Below are positions 7,545 to 16,753 of a stretch of DNA of 64,000 bases, one piece after another (the first letter of the stretch is position 1; the number at the start of each line of letters is the position of its first letter). The notes under the pieces were generated by a model. That model was not told the DNA's origin. It made no database searches and saw nothing but the letters and a program-made list of their open reading frames with translations. Made by a program: the position numbers and the translations under genes. Source of the DNA: Amaricoccus macauensis_A (lineage in GTDB: Bacteria > Pseudomonadota > Alphaproteobacteria > Rhodobacterales > Rhodobacteraceae); NCBI RefSeq assembly GCF_049800915.1, contig NZ_JBNAFY010000004.1, forward strand, positions 186,001 to 250,000, read 5' to 3'.

Positions 7545-9368
7545 ATGGGGGACGGAACCGTTAACACCATACAGACCTTCAATCGTCGCACGACGCCCGA
7601 GACCGGCGCTCCACGGCTGGCGCTCTTGCGCGAAGCCATGCAGGCCGCAAACGTTGATGCCTTTCTCGTTCCCCGTGCAGATGCGCATCAGGGCGAGAAT
7701 GTGGCGGCGTGCGATGAGCGCTTGGCATGGCTGACGAGTTTCACGGGATCGGCAGGCTTTGCCGCGGCGACCCAGGATGCCGCGGGCCTCTTCGTTGACG
7801 GTCGCTATACCATTCAATCTCGAATTGAGGTCGATGAAGCCGCGTTCTCAATTCTGCGCCATCCCGAAGACAAGTTGTCCGACTGGTTGCGGAATGCGCT
7901 TTCGCCAGGCCGGCGGATCGGCTTCGATCCATGGCTCCATACGGCGGGCGAAATCGAACGCCTCGAGAGCGATCTGCGAAGCGCACAGCTCACGATGGTT
8001 CCCTGCCCGAACCTCGTGGACCGGGTCTGGAAGGATCGTCCCCCAGCGCCTTCGGCCCCGATCCTGCCCCATCCGATTGAGGTAGCCGGCCGCAGTTCGT
8101 CACAGAAGCGTGCCGCCTTGTCCGCTGATCTGAAAGACGCTGGCCTTGCCGCGTTCGTCCTGAGCCTGACCGATTCAATCGCGTGGCTCCTGAACATTCG
8201 CGGGGCCGACATTCCGCGCACGCCCGTTCCGCGTGCGTTCGCAATCCTGCATGATGGTGGAAACGTCCAGCTATTCACCGCCCCATCACGTTGCGACGAT
8301 AGGCTTAAATCCCATCTTGGCCCCGATGTGGCGATCCTGCCCCCCTCGGACTTCGAGGGTGCGATCGGGGCGCTCTCCGGAAGGATCGGCGTCGACAAGT
8401 CGAGCGCGCCTTTCTGGATCTCCGACAGGTTGCGGGCTGCGGGCCAGGATGTTCACTGGGCGCGGGACCCCTGCATTCTTCCCAAGGCCCGAAAGACCGA
8501 TGCGGAGATCGCGGGCAGTCGGGACGCACACCTGCGAGATGGCGCGGCCATGGCCAGGTTTCTTGCCTGGCTGGACGCCGAGGCACCACGGGGCGCGCTT
8601 ACCGAAATCGATATTGTGCGCCGGCTGGAGGCATTCCGGGCAGAAACCGGCGAACTGCGCGATATCTCGTTCGAGACGATCTGTGGTGCCGGCCCGAACG
8701 GCGCAATCGTCCATTACCGGGTCAACGAGTCGAGCAATCGGGCGATCAATCCGGGTGAACTGCTGCTTGTCGACAGCGGAGCGCAGTATCAGGATGGAAC
8801 CACGGATATTACTCGAACCATCGCGGTCGGCAGTGCACCCGTAGAGGCGTGCAAGCCCTTCACGCTGGTGCTCAAGGGCCTGATTTCCATGAGCCGGCTC
8901 CACTGGCCCGAGGGGCTCGCGGGCGCGCATATCGACGCATGTGCACGAGCCGCGCTCTGGGCCGCCGGACTGGACTATGATCATGGCACAGGGCATGGCG
9001 TGGGCTCGTATCTCGGTGTGCACGAAGGTCCGCAGTCGCTCTCTCGTCGTTCAATGGAGAAGATCGAACCGGGAATGTTTCTGTCGATCGAACCCGGCTA
9101 CTACCGCGAGGGTGCCTTCGGAATCCGTATTGAGAACCTCGCGGTCGTTCAAACCCCTGAAATTCCCGGAGGCGGCGAGCGAAAGATGCTTGGATTCGAG
9201 ACGCTTACCTTCGCTCCCATTGATCGGAAACTGATTGACCCTAGCCTCCTCACACAGGTGGAGCGCGATTGGATTGATGACTATCATAGGGAAGTATTGA
9301 ACAGGATCTCTCCCCTTCTGGACGAGAAGACTGTATCCTGGCTACGACTTGCCTGCTCCGCGTTGTGA
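7545..9368 (+). CDS. M24B aminopeptidase P family protein (Xaa-Pro aminopeptidase)
   Basis: This is a cytoplasmic dinuclear metallopeptidase that removes an N-terminal residue preceding proline. The long form of about 607 residues has two creatinase-like N-terminal domains (DAFLVPRADAHQGE; the second after VAGRSSSQKR) and a C-terminal pita-bread catalytic domain. Metal ligands are visible: Asp in LLVDSGAQYQDGTTDITRT, His in GTGHGVGSYLGVHEGP, Glu in SIEPGYY and Glu in IRIENLAVV. In-frame starts also exist at GTG 7512 and ATG 7536. I prefer 7545 because of the candidate promoter just upstream, although no start has a strong ribosome binding site. A DUF427 gene follows after 45 bases. Confidence 0.93.
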   Translation: MGDGTVNTIQTFNRRTTPETGAPRLALLREAMQAANVDAFLVPRADAHQGENVAACDERLAWLTSFTGSAGFAAATQDAAGLFVDGRYTIQSRIEVDEAAFSILRHPEDKLSDWLRNALSPGRRIGFDPWLHTAGEIERLESDLRSAQLTMVPCPNLVDRVWKDRPPAPSAPILPHPIEVAGRSSSQKRAALSADLKDAGLAAFVLSLTDSIAWLLNIRGADIPRTPVPRAFAILHDGGNVQLFTAPSRCDDRLKSHLGPDVAILPPSDFEGAIGALSGRIGVDKSSAPFWISDRLRAAGQDVHWARDPCILPKARKTDAEIAGSRDAHLRDGAAMARFLAWLDAEAPRGALTEIDIVRRLEAFRAETGELRDISFETICGAGPNGAIVHYRVNESSNRAINPGELLLVDSGAQYQDGTTDITRTIAVGSAPVEACKPFTLVLKGLISMSRLHWPEGLAGAHIDACARAALWAAGLDYDHGTGHGVGSYLGVHEGPQSLSRRSMEKIEPGMFLSIEPGYYREGAFGIRIENLAVVQTPEIPGGGERKMLGFETLTFAPIDRKLIDPSLLTQVERDWIDDYHREVLNRISPLLDEKTVSWLRLACSAL

Positions 9369-9413
9369 TCGCGTGCCGCTCTGGACCGGCGCGTCACCAT
9401 GGAAGGACTGGAA

Positions 9414-9758
9414 ATGCTTACGAAGAAAATCACCATTGTCCCTGCCGAGGGAACCTGGGTTGTCCGCGCCGGCGGTGCGGTCATCGGCGAAAGCACGAAT
9501 GCGCTTGAGTTGATAGAGGACGGGTCGGCCTCGCAGATCTATTTCCCGCAGGATGATATTGGAATGGCGTTCCTCGAAGCTTCGGAACAAGAAGCACAGA
9601 TCGATGGACTCGGCCGCGCGGCGTATTTCGGTATCGTGACCCGGTCGACCACAATCCAGAAGGCGGCCTGGACCTACTCCGAACCAGAGAGCAATGCTGC
9701 CAGGATTGCAGGCCACATCTCTTTCGATCCGAACAAGGTAACCGTCGAGCGCGTCTAG
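9414..9758 (+). CDS. DUF427 domain-containing protein
   Basis: This 114-residue protein matches DUF427 throughout: a Gly-rich strand (WVVRAGGAVIGESTNALEL), YFPQDDIGMAFL, and the conserved AAWTYSEP...AARIAGHISFDPNKV ending. DUF427 proteins are small beta-rich folds related to nucleotidyltransferase-associated or cyanobacterial tunnel-like domains, and no reaction is established. The ATG at MLTKKITIV was chosen because AAGGA stands six bases ahead. An ATG 15 bases earlier lies within that ribosome-binding region. It is probably cotranscribed with the aminopeptidase P gene and converges with the cysQ-like gene. Confidence 0.88.
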   Translation: MLTKKITIVPAEGTWVVRAGGAVIGESTNALELIEDGSASQIYFPQDDIGMAFLEASEQEAQIDGLGRAAYFGIVTRSTTIQKAAWTYSEPESNAARIAGHISFDPNKVTVERV

Positions 9759-9802
9759 GACACGCCCGAAAGGGAAGGCAGACAAAGGCATGTGCAGGGC
9801 GA

Positions 9803-10585
9803 TCAGGTTCTGGTTAGCGCCTTGTCGAGAATCTGCCTGTGCAATGGTTTTCCGGCTACGAACACGCCCGGTGAGGTCGGCATCTCTTTGTTGAAGATCA
9901 GGGCCTCACCACGACGATCCGTGACCATGGCGCCAGCTTCACTGGCAATCAGGGCACCGGCCGCGATATCCCAGTTCCAGGTATCGCGGAAAGTGATCAT
10001 GCCGTCGAAACGCCCCTCGGCGGCAAGGCACATACGATAGGCAATCGACGATCTGAAATGGCGCTCGAGCGTCGGAACGCCCCCCGGCCAGAAACGCGGG
10101 TCAAGCTGGCTGGATGTGACGAGCACCCTTGCCCCGGACAGATCGCCGCAATGACTTGACCGGATCGGCTGGCCATTGCACGTGGCACCTGCCCCATCCT
10201 GCGCGCAGTACATCCTTTCCAGACGCGGCATATGCACCACCGCCGCTACCGGCCTGCCATCCTCCACCACAGCCAGGGAATGCCCCCAGGCATTCCCTCC
10301 CTCGACGAAAGCCCGGGTCCCGTCAATCGGGTCCACCACGAAAACCCGTTTGCGCCCCAAGCGGTCCGTGCTGTCTTCGCTCTCCTCGGAAAGCCAGCCG
10401 TAATCCGGCCGCGCCGCCAAGAGCATCGTCTTGAGCGTCTCATCGACCTCGATATCGGCGTCCGTGACCGGGCCTTGATCACCGGGCTTCTGACGCGCCG
10501 CACGGCTTCCGACAAAATGACGTTGCGCGATTTCACCTGCGGTTTTCGCCGCTTCGACAAGTAGAGCGAGGTCAGCTTCCGGCAA
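9803..10585 (-). CDS. Inositol-monophosphatase family phosphatase, CysQ-like
   Basis: This 260-residue protein is a Mg2+-dependent, Li+-sensitive phosphatase of the IMPase/CysQ group, most likely acting on 3'-phosphoadenosine-5'-phosphate. The metal-binding motifs are present: LSEESED (Glu in motif 1), VDPIDGTRAFVEG (DPxDGT) and WDIAAGALIASEAG (WDxAA). The start is a TTG that overlaps the end of pmbA by 14 bases, with GAAGGG ahead of it, so translation is probably coupled to pmbA. Sequence alone does not separate 3',5'-bisphosphate nucleotidase from inositol-1-phosphatase or histidinol-phosphatase activity. Confidence 0.9.
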   Translation of the reverse strand: MPEADLALLVEAAKTAGEIAQRHFVGSRAARQKPGDQGPVTDADIEVDETLKTMLLAARPDYGWLSEESEDSTDRLGRKRVFVVDPIDGTRAFVEGGNAWGHSLAVVEDGRPVAAVVHMPRLERMYCAQDGAGATCNGQPIRSSHCGDLSGARVLVTSSQLDPRFWPGGVPTLERHFRSSIAYRMCLAAEGRFDGMITFRDTWNWDIAAGALIASEAGAMVTDRRGEALIFNKEMPTSPGVFVAGKPLHRQILDKALTRT

Positions 10586-11918
10586 TGACCAGCCCTTCGA
10601 CCAGCAAACTGGGAACCACCCGGCTCAGATGCGCGCGCGCGTCATTTGCCGCCACGATCTTGCCAAGCATATTGCGGAGGTTGCCGGCTATCGTGCATTC
10701 GTTGACCGGCCGCGTGATCTCACCGTTCTCCACCCAGAATCCGCTCGCGCCGCGCGAGTAGTCACCGGTGTTCGGGTTGATGGTCGAACCGATCAACCCG
10801 GTCACGAGCAAGCCCGTACCCATGTCCCGAAGGAGGTCTTCCCGGCTCTTATCGCCCTGTGTCAGAGCCAGGTTCGAAACGGCCGGGCTCGGAGGCGCAC
10901 TCGTGCCGCGGGCAGCGTTCCCCGTGCTCTTCATCCCGAGCTTTCTTGCGTTCGCGAGATCCAGCGTCCACCCCTGCAGCACGCCGTCAAGAACAAGCGC
11001 GCGCCGCGCGACCGGAAGCCCCTCCGCGTCAAAGGGCCGCGATCCCGAAACGCGCGGCCGCCTCGGCTCTTCGATGAGGTCCATACCGCGCGGAAGCACC
11101 TGTTCACCCAGCGCCTCCTTCAACCAGGAAGCGCCCCGCGCGACGGCGGATCCATTCACGGCCTGTACGAGATGACCGACCAGGCTCGACGCCACACGCT
11201 CGTCAAAGAGCACGGGCCATGCGCCGGTCGGCGGGCGACCGCTCCCGATGCGCGCCACGGTTCTCTCACCTGCCAGGGTCCCTATGGCCTGTGCAGTGGG
11301 GAGGTCGGAGCGATAGTTGCGCACTTCGAAGGCGTAATCACGCTCCATTCCCACGTTATCGCCGCTGATCGCAACGGCCTGTATAGCGTTGCTTGTGCGG
11401 GCATAGCCGCCCGAGAATCCATTGCTGGCCGCAAGGTGAATGCGGCTGTGATTCCAGCTTGCACCGGCGCCATCCATCTTGGTCACGCCATCAATCGAAA
11501 GTGCGGCAGCTTCCGCTTCCAGTGCCATCACCTTCAACTCATCCGGAGACGGGGCAGCACCAGGATCCTCCAGTTCGAGGCTCCCGATATCCCAATCCGA
11601 CGCCAGCTCCGCCGGATCTGCCAGACCGCAGAAGGGATCCTCCGGAGCCTCCCGCGCCATGGCCACGGAACGTCCCGCCATTTCCTCGATCGTCGTCTCG
11701 CTGATATCGCTCGCGGAAACGCATGCCTGGCCCTGGCCCACGAAAACGCGCAGCCCGATATCCACGCCTTCAGCCCGTTCGGCATGCTCGAGGCCGCCAT
11801 CGCGAACTTCGATGGACAAACTGTCTCCTGCGACGACAATCGCGTCCGCGGCGTCGGCACCGGCCTTCTGCGCCGCCTCAAGCAGCCTTTCGGCCAACCG
11901 GGAAAGATCCTGCGTCAT
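10572..11918 (-). CDS. pmbA: TldD/PmbA family metalloprotease-like protein
   Basis: PmbA (TldE) forms a heterodimeric protease with TldD that matures microcin-type peptides and degrades unfolded or CcdA-like peptides. PmbA is the subunit without its own metal site. The 448-residue product has the family landmarks: an N-terminal domain with GDSLSIEVRDGGLEHAER, a middle segment ASNGFSGGYARTSNAI, and a C-terminal core with NPNTGDYSRGASGFWVENGEI. As expected for PmbA, I see no HExxxH motif. The ATG at MTQDLSRLAE was used; a start seven residues earlier is possible. No tldD lies in the window. It is followed by the overlapping cysQ-like gene. Confidence 0.95.
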   Translation of the reverse strand: MTQDLSRLAERLLEAAQKAGADAADAIVVAGDSLSIEVRDGGLEHAERAEGVDIGLRVFVGQGQACVSASDISETTIEEMAGRSVAMAREAPEDPFCGLADPAELASDWDIGSLELEDPGAAPSPDELKVMALEAEAAALSIDGVTKMDGAGASWNHSRIHLAASNGFSGGYARTSNAIQAVAISGDNVGMERDYAFEVRNYRSDLPTAQAIGTLAGERTVARIGSGRPPTGAWPVLFDERVASSLVGHLVQAVNGSAVARGASWLKEALGEQVLPRGMDLIEEPRRPRVSGSRPFDAEGLPVARRALVLDGVLQGWTLDLANARKLGMKSTGNAARGTSAPPSPAVSNLALTQGDKSREDLLRDMGTGLLVTGLIGSTINPNTGDYSRGASGFWVENGEITRPVNECTIAGNLRNMLGKIVAANDARAHLSRVVPSLLVEGLVIAGS

Positions 11919-12093
11919 CGGCACACCGCCTGCAGGCAAACACCCGGCAATCCAATAGCTCTAAAACGCGGGATTGCCCGGGGGGCCCGAACGCTTGCGG
12001 AGACAGTCATCAACCACCTTCAGATCAGCAATAAACATCTGACCTAGCTAGGGTGAAACACCGCTACAGGCAACCTCTTGTGATTCGAGACGT

Positions 12094-13014
12094 TCAGCCC
12101 AGCGCCCGAACCGGATTGAGCCGTCGACGCTGGCCATATCTCGGCGCAGTCAGGACAGTCTGATGCCCGCCCTGCCCGCCAAGCTCTAGGGTGCGCTCGC
12201 GCAGAACCTCGGTGGCCTCCGCTGATCCGGATGGCAAGGTTGCCGGATCTATCGCTTCGCCGATCGTGATCTTGTAGGGCTGGTGCTTCTTGTTCAGCAC
12301 CTCGTGGAACAGAGTGATGTCGCGCAAGGTCGGATGAATGCGGTCGAAAAGATAGAAGATCGCGGAATTCCGGGCGGTGATGTGGAGCGGCAGGATCGGC
12401 AGATTGAACCGTCGCGCGAGCATGGCCCCGCTCGGCAGCCAGGGGCGCTCGTGCAGGGAAAGCCAGCGTCGCTTTGCAAGACGACCGGACGGGAAGAGGA
12501 CCGCGAGTCGACCATCCTTGAACGCGGAATGGGCGTAGGTCATCGTTTCCCGGTTCTGCTTGTGACTGCGTTTTTCGGGGCGCCACTCGACAGGGGCAAT
12601 CAACTCGGAGAGCTGCGGCATGACGCGGATCGCGTCGGCATTCGCGAATACGAACAGATCCGGTCTCCGCCGCGCCAGAGCGCTGTAGAGAACGATGCCG
12701 TCCGCAATTCCGGTGGGATGATTTGCGACGACCATCGCAGGCCCACTGGTCGGCACGTTGTCGAGTCCCTGAACATCCACATGCCGGGCAAACATATCGG
12801 CGAGGGCGTCCATGACGTCCGTCCCCTGCGGCATTGTCTCGAGAACTTCACCAACTGCGACCGTGCGATCATACTGAAGCAGAAGATGCAGAAGCCTTTT
12901 GACAGCCGCCACCGCCAGCCCCTGACGCTCCAGCCAGGGCGCTCTCTCGTGGATTAGCTGATCGACCACATCACGAACCATAATGCGCCCCCATTTATCG
13001 CGCCATCCTGACAT
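12094..13014 (-). CDS. PlsC-like lysophospholipid acyltransferase family protein
   Basis: This 306-residue protein has a PlsC/LPLAT acyltransferase core. Block I is VANHPTGIADGIVL, in which the His-x5-Asp spacing is one residue longer than the classic NHx4D. Later blocks are VLFPSGRLAKR and a conserved Pro-rich LPILPLHITARN strand. An N-terminal helical region precedes the core, as in haemolysin/OlsA-type relatives. It likely esterifies a lyso-lipid or acylates a lipid precursor at the inner membrane. Substrate is not determinable. The gene begins 21 bases after pepN ends in the same direction, so pepN, this gene, pmbA and cysQ-like could form one leftward transcript. Confidence 0.85.
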   Translation of the reverse strand: MSGWRDKWGRIMVRDVVDQLIHERAPWLERQGLAVAAVKRLLHLLLQYDRTVAVGEVLETMPQGTDVMDALADMFARHVDVQGLDNVPTSGPAMVVANHPTGIADGIVLYSALARRRPDLFVFANADAIRVMPQLSELIAPVEWRPEKRSHKQNRETMTYAHSAFKDGRLAVLFPSGRLAKRRWLSLHERPWLPSGAMLARRFNLPILPLHITARNSAIFYLFDRIHPTLRDITLFHEVLNKKHQPYKITIGEAIDPATLPSGSAEATEVLRERTLELGGQGGHQTVLTAPRYGQRRRLNPVRALG

Positions 13015-13035
13015 ATTGATGACAGAATGGCGAAA

Positions 13036-15630
13036 TCAACCGCCCGTTATCCCTAACAGGCGAGATACCATCTCATTGGTATCCTTGGAAAGGTCCCGCT
13101 TGGCCAAGAGCCGCTCCAGTTGCTCTCGCATTGCGATCCTTCGATCTTCGGCAAAACTCCTCCACGCTGAAAATGCCGAAGTCAGACGCGCGGTCGTCTG
13201 CGGATTCACGTCGTCCAGACGTATCAGCCAATCGACCACCAGGCGATATCCGGCCCCGCCCGGCACATGGAATCCAGCCGTGTTTCCCATCGCAAAGCTG
13301 CCGATCAACGATCTGAAACGATTGGGATTCTTCAAGTCGAAGTCGGGATGTCGGGTGAGTTCATCAACGACCAGGACCGCCTTTTCCGGAGGGGTCTGCA
13401 CCGCCTGGACGGCAAACCACTTGTCGACAACCAACCTGTCCGAGCTCCAGTCGGCATAGAATTGCCGAAGCGCGTCATCTTCCCGCCCATGAGCGACGAG
13501 AAGGGAGAGAGCGGACATTCGCTCAGTCATGTTGTCAGCAGAGGAAAACTGCGTTTCGGCAAGCCCGGCGTCCGGATTGTCAGCCGTCAACAGGGCCAGG
13601 GCTCGCGATCTGAAGGCCCGACGACCGGCGGATGATGCATCCGGCGTATACGGTCCCGAGACCGTATGCTCTGCGTAGATCGCCTCCAACGGCTCCCTGA
13701 TACTGGCCCCGATCTTGCGCTCAAGTGCACGGCGCGCCTCGTGAATTGACAAGGGATCAGGCGTATGCCCCTCGCTTGCGAGGGCAGCAACCACCTCATC
13801 GACGCTTGGCAAGGCGAGCGCCAGAGCCTTGAACGCCGGGTCAAGCATTGGGTCGGTCGCGACCTCGGCCAACGCCGAGAAATATTCGTCCGCCGGCTCG
13901 ACACCTGCCTCTCGGGACATCTGGCCGATCAGTGCGAGCGCAAGCGACCGGCCCGCCTCCCATTTGTTGAACGGATCGGTATCCTTTGCGAGCAGGAAGG
14001 AAAGCTGCTCCGGCCCCGTTTCCCGTTCCAGAATGACTGGCGCCGAGAACTCCCGCAGCAGTGAAGGAACAGGTTTTTCCGCCACGTCCCAACTGAAGCT
14101 CTGCTCGGAGCGGGTAATTTCCATCAGGCCGGTCTCGAACTCCTCGCCTCCAGGGGAAATGAGGCCATAGGCCACGGGTATGACCACCTCCGCCTTGTGC
14201 GGCTGCCCCGGCGTCGCCGGAGTATGTTGGGAGAAGGTAAGCGTGTAGCGCCCATCCGCGAAGGTCTCCTTCACGCCAAGCCGCGGCGTACCGGCCTGGG
14301 AATACCACAACTTGAAATGGGAAAGGTCCCGCCCGGACGCATCCTCGAAGACCTTTATCCAGTCCTCGATTGTGCAGGCCTCCCCGTCATGGCGCCGAAA
14401 ATAGAGATCTAGAGCCTCGGCATAGGTTTCTGCCCCGACAAGACGTCGCAGCATCCCGATCAGCTCGGCACCCTTCTCGTAGACAGTCGCCGTGTAGAAA
14501 TTGTTGATCTCTATGTATTCTTCCGGCCTGACAGGGTGCGCGAGCGGTCCCGCGTCCTCCCGGAACTGCGCCGCCCGCAGGCGTATCACATCCTCGATCC
14601 GTTTCACCGCCCTGCTGCGCTGATCCCCCGAGAATTGCTGGTCCCGGAAGACCGTCAGACCTTCCTTGAGGCAGAGCTGGAACCAGTCGCGGCAGGTGAT
14701 CCTGTTGCCCGTCCAGTTGTGAAAATACTCATGGGCGATGATCGCCTCGATATTGGCATAGTCCGAATCCGTGGCCGTTTCCGGGCTTGCGAGCACGTAT
14801 TTGGAGTTGAAGATGTTCAGTCCCTTGTTCTCCATCGCGCCCATGTTGAAGTCGTCCACGGCGACGATCATGAAACGGTCGAGATCGTATTCGCGGCCGT
14901 AGACCTCCTCGTCCCACGCCATGGATCGCTTCAGGGCATCCATGGCATAGGCACAGCGCGGCTCGTCGCCCGCCCTGACCCAGATCTGCAGCAGCACATC
15001 CCGTCCCGAGCAGGTGACGAACCGATCTTCGACGGCGCGCAGATCGCCGGCCACGAGGGCGAAGAGATAGGATGGCTTGCGGTGGGGATCCTCCCACTCG
15101 GCCCAGCCCGGCCCCTGCCCCGTCAGATTGCCGTTTGAAAGAAGAACCGGAACGTCCCCCTCGATCCGGACCCGGTAGGTTGCCATCACGTCCGGGCGGT
15201 CCGGGTAGAAGGTGATCTTTCGGAAACCCTGCGCCTCGCACTGGGTGCAATACATGCCACCCGACATGTAGAGCCCCTCGAGCGCCGAGTTCGAAAGCGG
15301 CGCGATCTCGGTTTCCGCGGTCCAGACGAACGGCCCATCGGGGATATGCTCGGCCGATACTGAAAGGCCCTCGTCATCCTGCACGAGCACATCCGGGGCA
15401 AGCGGGCTGGCGTTGATCGCAGCCGAGATCAGCTTCAGCCCCCGCCCATCGAGACGCAAATCCCGCGACGGGCCGGAGACGGCTGGGTTCGGTCGCATCT
15501 CGAGCCTCGCCAGAACCCGTGTCGCCTCCGGGTCCAATCGAAATGTCAATTCGGCGCGATCCACGAGATAGGCCGGCGGTGTGTAGTCAGCGAGCCGGAT
15601 TGCCGGGGTCTGGGCATCAGTGCGCAGCAT
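13036..15630 (-). CDS. pepN: Aminopeptidase N (M1 family)
   Basis: PepN is the main broad-specificity cytoplasmic aminopeptidase, a zinc metalloenzyme. The 864-residue protein has the exopeptidase motif GAMENKGLN and the zinc site HEYFHNWTGNR, followed by the KEGLTVFRDQQFS segment that supplies the third ligand Glu. This is the E. coli PepN-type architecture, with the C-terminal helical superhelix present (to the end at VSRLLGITGG). The ATG at MLRTDAQTPAIRLADY is preferred, since AAAGGGA is seven bases upstream; an in-frame start 18 residues earlier is less likely. It is divergent from the amidotransferase gene. Confidence 0.97.
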   Translation of the reverse strand: MLRTDAQTPAIRLADYTPPAYLVDRAELTFRLDPEATRVLARLEMRPNPAVSGPSRDLRLDGRGLKLISAAINASPLAPDVLVQDDEGLSVSAEHIPDGPFVWTAETEIAPLSNSALEGLYMSGGMYCTQCEAQGFRKITFYPDRPDVMATYRVRIEGDVPVLLSNGNLTGQGPGWAEWEDPHRKPSYLFALVAGDLRAVEDRFVTCSGRDVLLQIWVRAGDEPRCAYAMDALKRSMAWDEEVYGREYDLDRFMIVAVDDFNMGAMENKGLNIFNSKYVLASPETATDSDYANIEAIIAHEYFHNWTGNRITCRDWFQLCLKEGLTVFRDQQFSGDQRSRAVKRIEDVIRLRAAQFREDAGPLAHPVRPEEYIEINNFYTATVYEKGAELIGMLRRLVGAETYAEALDLYFRRHDGEACTIEDWIKVFEDASGRDLSHFKLWYSQAGTPRLGVKETFADGRYTLTFSQHTPATPGQPHKAEVVIPVAYGLISPGGEEFETGLMEITRSEQSFSWDVAEKPVPSLLREFSAPVILERETGPEQLSFLLAKDTDPFNKWEAGRSLALALIGQMSREAGVEPADEYFSALAEVATDPMLDPAFKALALALPSVDEVVAALASEGHTPDPLSIHEARRALERKIGASIREPLEAIYAEHTVSGPYTPDASSAGRRAFRSRALALLTADNPDAGLAETQFSSADNMTERMSALSLLVAHGREDDALRQFYADWSSDRLVVDKWFAVQAVQTPPEKAVLVVDELTRHPDFDLKNPNRFRSLIGSFAMGNTAGFHVPGGAGYRLVVDWLIRLDDVNPQTTARLTSAFSAWRSFAEDRRIAMREQLERLLAKRDLSKDTNEMVSRLLGITGG

Positions 15631-15788
15631 GTCATTCCCTTTTTCGATCGGCGCATGCTTCCACCATGGCGTGAAATTGGTCAAGCAGCCGGGCCTTTCA
15701 GCATATAGGGCCGGAACATCTCGACGGAACGCCGAGAAAGACCTATCTTCAGACGCGTAAGTGTTTCTGAATGATCGAGTTGGTGCAC

Positions 15789-16568
15789 ATGTCCCGACCT
15801 GTAATCGGCATTATCGGCAATCACCACCTGGCCAACGACGCCTATCCGGTGCAGGCCGCGGGAATATCCAATATCGAGGCGGTTGCCGACCTGACGGGGG
15901 CCATTCCCCTGATCGTGCCTGCACTGCCGAAGGTTGGCGCGATCTCGGATCTTCTCGAAGCGTGCGACGGGTTCCTCTTCACCGGCGGGCGCCCCAATGT
16001 TCACCCCAGTCTCTATGGCCATGAACCGACCGACAAGCACGGCTCGTTCGATCCTGACCGCGATGCGGTGACGCTTCCCCTCATTTCGGAATGCGTGGCG
16101 CGTGGCGTGCCCATTTTCGGGATCTGTCGCGGTTTTCAGGAGTTCAACGTCGCCTTTGGCGGCACGCTCCACCCCGAAATTCGGGAAATCCCCGGCCGGA
16201 TCAATCATCGAATGCCACCGGACGGAACCCTCGAGGAGAAGTTCGAACTCCGCCATACGGTTACCCTCACGCCGGGCGGAACGTTCCACCAACTCCTCGG
16301 GAAAACCGAAGTCATGGTGAACTCGCTCCACGGACAGGGCATCATGGATCGGGGTGACCGCGTCATCATCGAGGGCCATGCACCGGATGGAACACCGGAG
16401 GCAATCGTCATTGAGGGCTCAAGGGGGTTCGCTCTCGGAGTTCAGTGGCACCCGGAATGGAACGCAGCTCTCGATCCCGTATCGAGGCCCCTCTTCATCT
16501 CTTTCGGAGAAGCGACCAAGGCCCGGGCGGAAAGAAAACGGCACCCCAATCTTCGCGCTGCATCCTAG
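15789..16568 (+). CDS. Gamma-glutamyl-gamma-aminobutyrate hydrolase family (class I GATase, PuuD-like)
   Basis: This 259-residue peptidase C26/PuuD-type hydrolase shows the catalytic Cys in FGICRGFQEFNVAFGG and the His-Glu pair in LGVQWHPEWN, with VNSLHGQGI between them. The family cleaves gamma-glutamyl bonds, for example gamma-Glu-GABA in putrescine breakdown. No other polyamine-catabolic gene is nearby, so the substrate is open. The start at MSRPVIGIIGN matches the family; an ATG six codons earlier is in frame with no better ribosome binding site. The gene stands alone between divergent pepN and the gcrA promoter region. Confidence 0.92.
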   Translation: MSRPVIGIIGNHHLANDAYPVQAAGISNIEAVADLTGAIPLIVPALPKVGAISDLLEACDGFLFTGGRPNVHPSLYGHEPTDKHGSFDPDRDAVTLPLISECVARGVPIFGICRGFQEFNVAFGGTLHPEIREIPGRINHRMPPDGTLEEKFELRHTVTLTPGGTFHQLLGKTEVMVNSLHGQGIMDRGDRVIIEGHAPDGTPEAIVIEGSRGFALGVQWHPEWNAALDPVSRPLFISFGEATKARAERKRHPNLRAAS

Positions 16569-16653
16569 GGAGGGTCGTTCCCACTCCGGTCACTCAGGGA
16601 TGTGGCCCAACGGCAACGCCCACGCAAACCTTTGGATTGCGTATCATCCCTTG

Positions 16654-16671
16654 TATCCGGCCAGCCGGATA
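16654..16671. repeat. Perfect 8-bp inverted repeat upstream of gcrA
   Basis: TATCCGGC and GCCGGATA face each other with two bases between them, 83 bases before the gcrA start. It could be an operator for gcrA or the hairpin of a weak terminator for the preceding amidotransferase gene. The bases after it are TTAGAATAG, so the T-run is poor. Confidence 0.5.
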
Positions 16672-16753
16672 TTAGAATAGACACAATGGCTCTGGACAGA
16701 CGTCTTGGCCTTCATTCGTGAAATGTCCGAGAACCAACGGAGCTTCGCTATAT

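Noticed and set aside
10629..12047. Plus-strand frame of 472 codons opposite pmbA and its upstream region
   Set aside because: Shadow of pmbA; composition and lack of motifs are typical of antisense frames.
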